Shown here piece by piece: positions 53,662 through 60,859 of a stretch of DNA of 64,000 nt. Location of the stretch: positions 310,001 to 374,000 of the forward strand of contig NZ_JARNTX010000004.1 of NCBI RefSeq assembly GCF_029433095.1, given 5' to 3'. The first letter of the stretch is position 1; each line of letters opens with the position of its first letter. The stretch comes from Hymenobacter sp. YC55 (GTDB lineage Bacteria > Bacteroidota > Bacteroidia > Cytophagales > Hymenobacteraceae). Position numbers and translations under genes: made by a program. The notes under the pieces are model-generated. The model did no database searches and was not told where the DNA came from. It was given only the letters and a program-made list of their open reading frames with translations.

Positions 53662-53829
53662 TACGCCAACGTGCGGAGCTAGCTAGTTTGTTCAGCTCTC
53701 GCCGGTGCGTATAAAGTCACAACGTCACTTAGTCAGTAAAATTACGCTTTTTCCTAGCCCTCGACAGACCTTTACGTATCATATACTTGGTGTTTGTCCA
53801 AATTCGTCGCCATTTAACCCCATTCTGCC

Positions 53830-54060
53830 ATGGCTGCCTCTCCCACGCCCAAACCCGACTCTTCCGGCCCGCGCGGTGGCAACTTTGCCAAGTATTCCGG
53901 GCTTGGCATTCAAATGCTAGCTATTATCGGGCTCGGCACTTGGCTTGGGGTTTGGCTTGATGGACGCTTCGGTATTGGCCCTTGGGGAACGGTGGTGCTG
54001 ATGTTGCTCTCCGTTTTTATTGCCATGTACCAAGTCATTCGGTCTGTATCGAGCGATTAG
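53830..54060 (+). CDS. atpZ: AtpZ/AtpI family protein
   Basis: This 76-residue protein has a disordered N-terminus and two membrane helices: YSGLGIQMLAIIGLGTWLGV and TVVLMLLSVFIAMYQVI. The conserved glycine spacing and WLDGRFG loop match AtpZ, which with AtpI helps assemble the c ring and supplies Mg2+ or Ca2+ to the F0 sector. It is the first gene of the ATP synthase cluster and is divergent from sprE across 168 bp. Confidence 0.88.
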   Translation: MAASPTPKPDSSGPRGGNFAKYSGLGIQMLAIIGLGTWLGVWLDGRFGIGPWGTVVLMLLSVFIAMYQVIRSVSSD

Positions 54061-54126
54061 GCAATCAAAAATTAAAAAGAAGAGCGAATCATAAGAAAAC
54101 AGAGGATACTTCTATTTTTTGCATGG

Positions 54127-54134
54127 TACCTTTG
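54127..54134 (+). promoter_or_regulatory. Possible internal -7 box in the atp cluster
   Basis: TACCTTTG matches TAnnTTTG in the 116-bp gap after atpZ. No TTG lies at the right distance, so it may be a chance match. Confidence 0.3.
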
Positions 54135-54176
54135 CCTTCTCTTTTCTATTTCCTTTTCTAACAGACTCTTATAGAT

Positions 54177-54584
54177 TTGGTCCGCTTCCTCAGTTATTTA
54201 GTTCTGCTTACGCTTCTGCTTTACGGTACATTGTACCTGCTGCATGCCCGTTTCGGCACTGCTGTTGTGCACCCGTTGGCAGCCTATACATTAGGCTATT
54301 TTGCTTTACTAACGGCCATCATCTACTGGGTAACCTCGCGCTTGGTGCGCGCCAACCCCGATAACTTCATGGGAGCCTACTTTGGCTCGATGGTCGTGCG
54401 CTTGTTGCTTTCGGTTGGATTGGTGCTTCTCTATCTATATAAAGGAGGAGCGCATGAAGGCAACGGCCGGTGGGCGTTTCTGGGGCTGTTCTTTCTGCTG
54501 TACTTTATTTACGCCGGGTTTGAAATATGGGCTATCCTGAGTAACTTGCGCCCGTTTTCAAAACCGAGTGTAATCACAGAATGA
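54177..54584 (+). CDS. Four-helix membrane protein in the AtpI position
   Basis: This is a 135-residue hydrophobic protein with about four helices: FLSYLVLLTLLLYGTLYLL, YTLGYFALLTAIIYWVTSRL, FGSMVVRLLLSVGLVLLYLY and FLGLFFLLYFIYAGFEIWAI. The place between atpZ and atpB and the VVRLLLSVGLVL helix suggest an AtpI-like role in F0 assembly. The only usable start is TTG at 54177; an in-frame stop lies 18 bp upstream. A TAnnTTTG word overlaps this start (54172-54179), probably by chance. Confidence 0.75.
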   Translation: MVRFLSYLVLLTLLLYGTLYLLHARFGTAVVHPLAAYTLGYFALLTAIIYWVTSRLVRANPDNFMGAYFGSMVVRLLLSVGLVLLYLYKGGAHEGNGRWAFLGLFFLLYFIYAGFEIWAILSNLRPFSKPSVITE

Positions 54585-54617
54585 AGATTCTGTGAATTTT
54601 TTTCTAATCCCCACTGA

Positions 54618-55691
54618 ATGAAGCGTTTACTGATAGCTCTCTTCTGCATCCTTTCGCTTCCCGTGTTCGCGCAAGAGCCTACACCCACCATCGAGGAAGC
54701 TACCGACAGTGAAGCCTTCAGCCCCGGTGAGATGATTCTGCACCACATCGGCGACGCCCACGAGTGGCACTTCGCTACCATCGGCGACGAAGCTGAGCAC
54801 GGTACTCACATCACCATTCCACTGCCAATTATTGCGTACCAGCCCGGCAAAGGATTGAGCGTATTCTCGTCTTCTAACTTAGCAGAAGGTAAGGTATACA
54901 ATGGCCTCAAACTAGAGCATGAGCACCTCGAAGCCGAGGACGGTGGCAAGGTATACGATTTTTCGATTACCAAAAACGTTGCCTCGCTCTTATTAAGTGC
55001 TGCTTTGCTGCTAGGGATATTCTTCACGGTGGCGAGTGGCTACAAGAAAAACCACGGTGGAGCACCTCGAGGTGTGCAGTCTTTCTTCGAAGTTCTCATC
55101 GTGTTCATTCGTGATGAAGTAGGCAAGAAAGCTATCGGCCCAAAGTATGAGCGGTACATGCCGTATCTGCTCACTATCTTCTTCTTTATCTGGTTCAACA
55201 ACCTGCTCGGCTTGATGCCCGGCGCGGCCAACCTCACCGGCAACATTGCCGTGACCATGACGCTGGCTTTAATGACTCTGCTCATCACGCTGGCATCATC
55301 CAACAAAAACTACTGGGCGCACATCTTCGCTACGCCTGGCGTTCCGAAGGCACTGCTGCCCATCATGATTCCAGTTGAATTGATCGGTGTACTCGTAAAG
55401 CCGTTCTCTCTGATGGTTCGTTTGTTCGCCAACATCACGGCCGGACACATTGTAATCCTGAGCTTCATCAGCTTGATCTTCATTTTCAAGAGCGTTTTAA
55501 TCAGCCCGGTTTCGTTGGCTTTCGGCTTGTTCATCAACGTGCTCGAACTGCTGGTTGCAATTCTGCAGGCTTACATCTTTACGCTGCTCACAGCCATGTA
55601 CATCGGTGGCGCTGTGGAAGATCACCACGATGCTGATTTGCAGATAGGTGGTGGTCATCAGGCTGACGAAGCCCATGCCCACGGTCACTAG
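54618..55691 (+). CDS. atpB: ATP synthase F0 subunit a
   Basis: This 357-residue subunit has a cleavable signal (ALFCILSLPVFAQ) and an exported N-terminal domain of about 110 residues, an arrangement typical of Bacteroidota. The membrane core follows, with LMVRLFANITAGH holding the essential Arg that faces the c ring, and PIMIPVELIGVLVKPFSL. The tail is His/Asp-rich (DHHDADLQIGGGHQ). It forms the proton half-channels. It sits 33 bp after the AtpI-position gene and 50 bp before atpE. Confidence 0.95.
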   Translation: MKRLLIALFCILSLPVFAQEPTPTIEEATDSEAFSPGEMILHHIGDAHEWHFATIGDEAEHGTHITIPLPIIAYQPGKGLSVFSSSNLAEGKVYNGLKLEHEHLEAEDGGKVYDFSITKNVASLLLSAALLLGIFFTVASGYKKNHGGAPRGVQSFFEVLIVFIRDEVGKKAIGPKYERYMPYLLTIFFFIWFNNLLGLMPGAANLTGNIAVTMTLALMTLLITLASSNKNYWAHIFATPGVPKALLPIMIPVELIGVLVKPFSLMVRLFANITAGHIVILSFISLIFIFKSVLISPVSLAFGLFINVLELLVAILQAYIFTLLTAMYIGGAVEDHHDADLQIGGGHQADEAHAHGH

Positions 55692-55741
55692 TTTTTCTTA
55701 ACTCCCTTTTTCGTTTTTCACTTCCCCAAATTTCTGTTTTT

Positions 55742-55999
55742 ATGCTTCTTTCTCTGTTGTTGCAGGTTGCCAATTCGGTTGGCTTGGCCGTAATGGGTGC
55801 TGGTATCGGTGCTGGTCTGGTTGCTCTTGGTGTTGGCTTGGGTATCGGCCGTATCGGTGGTAGCGCCATGGAGGCCATTGGCCGTCAGCCCGAAGCTGCT
55901 GGCAGAATCCAAACTGCTATGCTGATCGTAGCGGCTCTGATCGAAGGTCTGGGTCTGTTCGCAGTCGTAGTCTGCCTGCTGATTTCCTTCAATCTCTAA
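55742..55999 (+). CDS. atpE: ATP synthase F0 subunit c
   Basis: This is an 85-residue hairpin of two membrane helices that forms the rotating proton ring. Helix one has the glycine-rich GAGIGAGLVALGVGLGIG, the loop is RQPE (48-51), and the proton-carrying Glu68 lies in ALIEGLGLFAVV. The glutamate context lacks the usual sodium ligands (Gln/Ser/Thr), so protons are the probable coupling ion. A GC-rich hairpin follows the stop, as is common after this highly translated gene. Confidence 0.95.
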   Translation: MLLSLLLQVANSVGLAVMGAGIGAGLVALGVGLGIGRIGGSAMEAIGRQPEAAGRIQTAMLIVAALIEGLGLFAVVVCLLISFNL

Positions 56000-56020
56000 G
56001 AGGTAGAAGCAACTCCTTGA

Positions 56021-56062
56021 CAGCCCGCTGCGCGTCGCTTCGGCGCACGACGCGGCGGGCTG
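56021..56062 (+). repeat. GC-rich hairpin after atpE
   Basis: CAGCCCGC...GCGGGCTG arms with a TTCG loop (56021-56062), 21 bp after the atpE stop and without a T-run. It would block 3' exonucleases or pause transcription and so raise atpE mRNA relative to the genes after it. Confidence 0.65.
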
Positions 56063-56082
56063 ACTTGGCTTAATTAGTAATG

Positions 56083-56174
56083 AGTAGTAAGTAGCCCGTA
56101 GGGAGACGAAATAGTCTTGGACTTGCTGCCCACTGGTTGATCTACTCAGTACCAAGTACTTTCTACTTACTACT
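56083..56174. repeat. Word-repeat inverted repeat before atpF
   Basis: AGTAGTAAGTAG (56083-56094) pairs exactly with CTACTTACTACT (56163-56174), directly upstream of the atpF ATG. A second pairing TGAGTAG (56081-56087) with CTACTCA (56142-56148) is possible. The loop of 68 nt has no gene. Confidence 0.6.
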
Positions 56175-56179
56175 TCTCT

Positions 56180-56677
56180 ATGCCTCCATTAGTAACCCCC
56201 GAATTAGGCCTGATCTTCTGGCAGCTGGTGATTTTCCTCATCGTGCTGTTCCTGCTGGCTAAGTTTGCCTGGAAGCCTATTCTAACTTCTTTGAAGCAAC
56301 GCGAAGACTCTATCGAAGGAGCTTTGCGCATGGCTGACCAAGCCAAGCTGGAAATGCAAGAGCTTCGTGCTGGCAACGAAAAGTTGCTTGCTGATGCTCG
56401 CTTGGAGCGTGACCGCATCATCAAGGAAGCCACAACCTTGGCTAATCAGCTCATCGAGCAAGCCAAGAACAAGGCAAACGAAGAAGGTGGCCGCATGATT
56501 GTGCAGGCTCGCGAAGCAATCCAGAACGAGAAAAACGCTGCCCTGGCCGAGGTGAAAAACACCGCTGCTCAGTTGTCTATCGATATAGCCGAGCGCATTC
56601 TGCGCCGCGAGCTGACTGATACCGACTCGCAAAAGGAGCTCGTCAACTCGTACCTGAAGGATGTGAAGCTTAACTAA
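56180..56677 (+). CDS. atpF: ATP synthase F0 subunit b
   Basis: This is a 165-residue stator protein. One N-terminal membrane helix (GLIFWQLVIFLIVLFLLAKF) precedes a long charged coiled coil (LKQREDSIEGALRMADQAKL; LIEQAKNKANEEGGRMI), ending AERILRRELTD, the usual contact with subunit delta. It holds the F1 sector still. It follows the repeat gap after atpE, and another word repeat separates it from atpH. Confidence 0.95.
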   Translation: MPPLVTPELGLIFWQLVIFLIVLFLLAKFAWKPILTSLKQREDSIEGALRMADQAKLEMQELRAGNEKLLADARLERDRIIKEATTLANQLIEQAKNKANEEGGRMIVQAREAIQNEKNAALAEVKNTAAQLSIDIAERILRRELTDTDSQKELVNSYLKDVKLN

Positions 56678-56682
56678 GAAGC

Positions 56683-56740
56683 TAGGAGCTAGGAGTTAGG
56701 AATTGGAAGTCGCTTGCCGACAACTGGCTCCTAGCTCCTA
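56683..56740. repeat. Word-repeat hairpin between atpF and atpH
   Basis: 17-nt arms (56683-56699, 56724-56740) of the word TAGGAG pair with 15 Watson-Crick and two G-U pairs in the sense RNA around a 24-nt loop. A further partial copy follows up to 56760. Confidence 0.65.
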
Positions 56741-56765
56741 ACTCCGGCTCCTAACTCCTACAAGA

Positions 56766-57326
56766 ATGTCTGAAATACGAGTTGCCTCCCGCTACGCCAA
56801 GTCCCTGCTTGATCTGGCCGAGGAGCGGGGCACGCTAGAGCAAGTGAAAGCCGATATGGACTTGTTTAGCAAGACGCTGAACGAGAACCGGGAGCTGCGC
56901 TTGTTGCTGCGCAACCCCATCGTCAAGCACGACAAGAAACTAACCATTCTGCGCGCTGTATTTGGTGGCAAAGTGTCGGAACTAACAGAAAAGTTCTTCA
57001 CTATTATCACCGAAAAGAACCGCGAAAGTGCCCTGGAATTTATTGGGTCAGAGTTTCTTACCCAATACAATGCCCTGCGCGGCGTGCAGTTAGCTGAAGT
57101 TACAACGGCGACACCATTGAGCCCGTACCTACGTGCGGAGCTAACCCAGATGGTGCGCCAGCAAACTGGCCTTCAGCAAGTTACTCTCACTGAGAAAGTA
57201 GATGAATCGCTAATTGGAGGCTTTGTGCTCCGCATTGGCGACCGTCTGATTGACGACTCGGTGAGTTTCCGTTTGCGCAAGCTGCGCAACGAATTCTCGA
57301 AGAACCCCTACCAACCTTTAGTATAA
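56766..57326 (+). CDS. atpH: ATP synthase F1 subunit delta
   Basis: This is a 186-residue OSCP/delta subunit. It starts SEIRVASRYAKSLLDLAEE and has LRLLLRNPIVKHDKKLTIL, FFTIITEKNRESALEFIGSEF and the C-terminal IGGFVLRIGDRLIDDSVSFR. It joins the b stator to the top of F1. It ends four bases before atpA, so the two are probably translationally linked. Confidence 0.95.
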   Translation: MSEIRVASRYAKSLLDLAEERGTLEQVKADMDLFSKTLNENRELRLLLRNPIVKHDKKLTILRAVFGGKVSELTEKFFTIITEKNRESALEFIGSEFLTQYNALRGVQLAEVTTATPLSPYLRAELTQMVRQQTGLQQVTLTEKVDESLIGGFVLRIGDRLIDDSVSFRLRKLRNEFSKNPYQPLV

Positions 57327-57330
57327 GATC

Positions 57331-58914
57331 ATGGCAGAAGTACGTCCGGATGAAGTATCCGCCATTCTGCGGGAGCAGTTGTCTAACTTCAAAACCGAAG
57401 CCGAACTCGAAGAGGTTGGTACGGTATTGCAGGTTGGCGACGGCGTAGCCCGCATCTACGGCCTGGGCAAAGCTCAGTCGGGGGAATTGCTCGAATTTGA
57501 AAGTGGCCTCCAAGCCCTGGTTCTGAACCTGGAAGAAGATAACGTAGGTGCCGTAATGCTCGGCGACTACTCTGACATCCGGGAAGGCGCCACGGTACGC
57601 CGTACCAATAAAATTGCGTCTATCAAAGTAGGTGAAGGCATCGTGGGCCGCGTGGTAAACACGCTGGGTCAACCCATTGATGGTCGCGGTCCTATTCAGG
57701 GTGAAACCTACGATATGCCTCTGGAGCGTAAGGCTCCTGGCGTTATCTACCGTCAGCCCGTAACCGAGCCCATGCAGACGGGTATCAAGGCTATTGACGC
57801 CATGATTCCAATCGGGCGCGGTCAACGTGAATTAATCATTGGCGACCGTCAGACCGGTAAGTCGGCGGTGGCTATTGATACCATCATCAACCAGCGCGAG
57901 TTCTATGACCGTGGCGAGCCGGTTTTCTGCATCTACGTAGCCGTAGGCCAGAAAGCATCTACGGTAGCGCAGGTGGTAAACTCCCTGACGAAGGGTGGTG
58001 CTATGGACTACACGGTAGTGGTTTCGGCTTCGGCCGCTGACCCAGCACCTATGCAGTTCTTTGCTCCCTTCACGGGTGCCGCTATCGGAGAGTTCTTCCG
58101 CGATACGGGTCGTCCAGCGTTGGTAGTGTACGATGACTTGTCAAAGCAGGCTGTGGCGTACCGCGAGGTGTCGCTGCTGTTGCGCCGTCCTCCCGGACGT
58201 GAGGCGTATCCTGGTGACGTGTTCTATCTGCACAGCCGCTTGCTGGAGCGCGCCGCGAAGATCAACTCTTCCGACGTTATTGCTCGCGACATGAATGACC
58301 TGCCCGACAGCATCAAGCACCTTGTAAAAGGTGGTGGCTCGCTGACGGCTCTGCCGCTCATCGAGACGCAAGCTGGTGACGTATCGGCTTATATTCCGAC
58401 CAACGTAATTTCGATTACGGACGGGCAGATCTTCCTCGAAACTAACCTGTTCAACTCGGGTATCCGTCCGGCTATCAACGTTGGTATCTCGGTATCCCGC
58501 GTAGGTGGTAACGCGCAAATCAAGTCGATGAAAAAAGTGGCTGGTACGCTGAAGCTTGACCAGGCACAGTTCCGCGAGTTAGAGGCTTTCGCCAAGTTCG
58601 GCTCTGACCTTGACGCCTCGACCAAGCTTACCATTGAGCGTGGCCGTCGTAACCTCGAAATCCTGAAGCAGCCGCAGTTCTCGCCGCAAAAGGTAGAAGA
58701 CCAAGTAGCTGTTATCTACGCCGCTACCAACGGTCTGCTCGACCAGGTGCCAGTAAGCCGCGTGCGCGAATTCGAGAAGGAGTTCACGCAAACGATGCAG
58801 TCACGTCACCCTGAAGTGCTCCAGAGCCTGAAAGCTGGCAAACTGGATGACACCATCACGGGTGCTATCCGTCAGGTAGCGAAAGACCTGTCGGCGAGTT
58901 ACGCTTCCAAGTAA
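57331..58914 (+). CDS. atpA: ATP synthase F1 subunit alpha
   Basis: This is a 527-residue subunit with the P-loop GDRQTGKSAVAIDTI and the Arg-finger region FLETNLFNSGIRPAINVGIS/VSRVGG. The N-terminal beta barrel and C-terminal helical bundle are complete. Alpha subunits pair with beta subunits to form the catalytic hexamer; the beta gene is not in this window. A 95-bp gap with a long hairpin separates it from atpG. Confidence 0.97.
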   Translation: MAEVRPDEVSAILREQLSNFKTEAELEEVGTVLQVGDGVARIYGLGKAQSGELLEFESGLQALVLNLEEDNVGAVMLGDYSDIREGATVRRTNKIASIKVGEGIVGRVVNTLGQPIDGRGPIQGETYDMPLERKAPGVIYRQPVTEPMQTGIKAIDAMIPIGRGQRELIIGDRQTGKSAVAIDTIINQREFYDRGEPVFCIYVAVGQKASTVAQVVNSLTKGGAMDYTVVVSASAADPAPMQFFAPFTGAAIGEFFRDTGRPALVVYDDLSKQAVAYREVSLLLRRPPGREAYPGDVFYLHSRLLERAAKINSSDVIARDMNDLPDSIKHLVKGGGSLTALPLIETQAGDVSAYIPTNVISITDGQIFLETNLFNSGIRPAINVGISVSRVGGNAQIKSMKKVAGTLKLDQAQFRELEAFAKFGSDLDASTKLTIERGRRNLEILKQPQFSPQKVEDQVAVIYAATNGLLDQVPVSRVREFEKEFTQTMQSRHPEVLQSLKAGKLDDTITGAIRQVAKDLSASYASK

Positions 58915-58916
58915 TC

Positions 58917-58999
58917 GTTGATTGTTGGTTGTTGATTGTTGGATGGTTCGCCAACGCGCCAATCGTCCAGCAATCAACAATCAGCAACTAACAATCAAC
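58917..58999 (+). repeat. Long sense-RNA hairpin between atpA and atpG
   Basis: 25-nt arms (58917-58941, 58975-58999) made of GTTGATTGTTG words differ at two positions, both of which form G-U pairs in the sense RNA. A further 7-nt stem (58942-58948 with 58961-58967) with two G-U pairs closes above a 7-nt right-side bulge, leaving a 12-nt loop. The structure fills the gap and ends 9 nt before the atpG ATG. Confidence 0.8.
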
Positions 59000-59008
59000 T
59001 GTCAATAA

Positions 59009-59899
59009 ATGGCTAGCTTAAAAGAAGTCCGCAACCGCATTGTGTCGGTGCAAAGCACGCAGCAAATCACCAAAGCCATGAAAATGGTGGCGGCAGCCAA
59101 ACTGCGTCGTGCCCAGGATAACATCCTGCGGATGCGCCCCTACGCGCAGCGGCTCAACAGCATCCTGACCAACCTCACGGGGCAATCCGATGGTGAGATG
59201 ATAAGCGAGTATGCTGCACAGCGCGACGTTCGCCGTGTGCTCATCATTGCTGTTACTTCGGACCGTGGACTGGCTGGCGCTTTCAATAGCAACATCTTCA
59301 AAGGTGTCAACTCGTTGATCCGAGAGCGGTACAGCGCGCAAGCTGCTGCTGGCAACGTGACGATGATGGCTATTGGCAAGAAGGCACACGACTACTTCCA
59401 GCGGCGCGGCCCGTTGCTCGGCAACTACACGCACGTATTCGGCAAGCTGTCGTTTGATACGGTGCGTGAAGCAGCCGAAGAAGCCATGTTAGGCTTCCGC
59501 GAAGGCCGCTTCGATGAGGTGATAATGGTGTACAACGAGTTCAAGAACGTAGCGACGCAAATCGTACGGACCGAGCAATTGTTGCCGCTAGTACCCGCCG
59601 AGCCTACTGCCGCTACCGCCCAAGCTTCGAATGTGGAATACATATTCGAACCCTCGAAAGAGGAAATTGTGCAGACCCTGATTCCACAGTCCCTGAAAGT
59701 GCAGCTTTACAAGGCCGTACTGGAAAGCAACGCTTCGGAGCATGGTGCCCGCATGACGGCCATGGACAAAGCCACTGAAAACGCTGGTGAGCTGTTGAAG
59801 TCGCTGAAGCTAACGTACAACCGTACTCGTCAGGCTGCCATTACCACCGAGATTCTTGAAATCGTGGGTGGAGCTGAAGCTTTGGCTGCTAGTCGGTAA
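59009..59899 (+). CDS. atpG: ATP synthase F1 subunit gamma
   Basis: This is a 296-residue central shaft subunit. The coiled-coil ends are conserved: LKEVRNRIVSVQSTQQITKA then MKMVAAAKLRRAQ at the start, and ARMTAMDKATENAGELLKSL then YNRTRQAAITTEILEIVGGA at the end. It turns c-ring rotation into conformational changes in beta. It is the last gene of the cluster here; atpD and atpC must lie elsewhere. A two-way terminator follows. Confidence 0.96.
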   Translation: MASLKEVRNRIVSVQSTQQITKAMKMVAAAKLRRAQDNILRMRPYAQRLNSILTNLTGQSDGEMISEYAAQRDVRRVLIIAVTSDRGLAGAFNSNIFKGVNSLIRERYSAQAAAGNVTMMAIGKKAHDYFQRRGPLLGNYTHVFGKLSFDTVREAAEEAMLGFREGRFDEVIMVYNEFKNVATQIVRTEQLLPLVPAEPTAATAQASNVEYIFEPSKEEIVQTLIPQSLKVQLYKAVLESNASEHGARMTAMDKATENAGELLKSLKLTYNRTRQAAITTEILEIVGGAEALAASR

Positions 59900-59919
59900 C
59901 AACTCCTTTCTATTATTTG

Positions 59920-59954
59920 AAAAACCCGCTCCCTATCATTGGGAGCGGGTTTTT
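59920..59954. terminator. Bidirectional terminator between atpG and the HAD gene
   Basis: AAAACCCGCTCCC and GGGAGCGGGTTTT (59921-59933, 59941-59953) form a perfect stem with A- and T-runs on either side, between convergent genes. Confidence 0.92.
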
Positions 59955-59977
59955 CTGTTATTATGTAGTAAACTTCC

Positions 59978-60703
59978 CTACACGTGCATGTATTGCCGCT
60001 TCGCCATTTCCTTGCTTGGCTTCGGGATAGTGGGGTTTTGCTTCATCAGTTCCAGCACCTTTTCTGGTGTCAGCTTAGTGAAGTCCTTGATAACAGCCAT
60101 AGGAGATTGAAACTTATCAGGCTTAACGGAGGTGCTGAGACCTATGCAGCGCATCCCGGCTTTATAGGCCGCTTGCTCGCCCACTATGGCATCTTCAAAG
60201 ACCACGCAGCGCTCGGGTGGTACACCTAGTTCGCGCGCCGTCAGCACATACGTATCAGCGTGAGGCTTGCCTTTGTCTACGTCGTCTTTGGTGATGACTA
60301 CATCGAAATATTGGCGCAGTTGCAGGTGGTCGATGATGTAGCCGATAGTGTCCAAGCCGGAGCCGGTGCCAAGGCCAATCTTGAAACCAGCAGCGCGGGC
60401 AGCTTTCAAGAACTCAGTGAGCCCGTCTACTTCCTTCCGCTTATCCCAATAAATGGTGCGGTACAGAAACTCACGCTGGTCGGCGTAGGTGGAGAGCTTT
60501 TTCTTGGGAACGTCACTGGCGAAAACGGTTTCCAGAATTTTGGTGGCAGGCATCCCGTTTTGTCGTTCCAGGAGGCGCCGAGCATTGGTGGTTAAGCCTA
60601 AGTCGCGGAAAAGAAGTTGGAAGGCACGGGCCTGATAGGCAGTGTTATCGATGAGTACGCCGTCCATGTCGAAGATGAGGGCGTAAGGAGCTGCGTTCGG
60701 CAT
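59978..60703 (-). CDS. HAD-superfamily hydrolase, beta-phosphoglucomutase-like
   Basis: This is a 241-residue HAD phosphatase. Motif I is IFDMDGVLIDNT (nucleophile and acid aspartates), motif II KIGLGTGSGLD, motif III KGKPHADTYV with its Lys, and motif IV VFEDAIVGEQAAYKAGMRCI. The helical cap of the beta-phosphoglucomutase/sugar-phosphatase group lies between motifs I and II. It hydrolyses or isomerises a small phosphate ester; the exact one cannot be told. It converges with atpG and is divergent from the PafA-like gene. Confidence 0.9.
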   Translation of the reverse strand: MPNAAPYALIFDMDGVLIDNTAYQARAFQLLFRDLGLTTNARRLLERQNGMPATKILETVFASDVPKKKLSTYADQREFLYRTIYWDKRKEVDGLTEFLKAARAAGFKIGLGTGSGLDTIGYIIDHLQLRQYFDVVITKDDVDKGKPHADTYVLTARELGVPPERCVVFEDAIVGEQAAYKAGMRCIGLSTSVKPDKFQSPMAVIKDFTKLTPEKVLELMKQNPTIPKPSKEMAKRQYMHV

Positions 60704-60778
60704 AATAGAGGTTGAAGCGCGAAAGAAGATTCTCGCGCAAGTGGTTTACGGCTATACTTGGATTTTGCTGCTGTGGAG

Positions 60779-60807
60779 TTGAATCCTAATGCCGTAACCT
60801 ATCTTTG
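60779..60807 (+). promoter_or_regulatory. Promoter of the PafA-like phosphatase gene
   Basis: TTG (60779-60781), 18 nt, then TATCTTTG (60800-60807). Start of transcription near 60813 leaves about 47 nt before the TTG start codon at 60860. Confidence 0.65.
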
Positions 60808-60859
60808 TGGCCGCTACTACTGGTTCTTCCTTCGTTGACTGTCTCAACTGATTTTGATT

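Noticed and set aside
54172..54179. TAGATTTG promoter-like word at the AtpI-position start codon
   Set aside because: It overlaps the start codon itself, so transcription from it could not express that gene, and no TTG partner is present.
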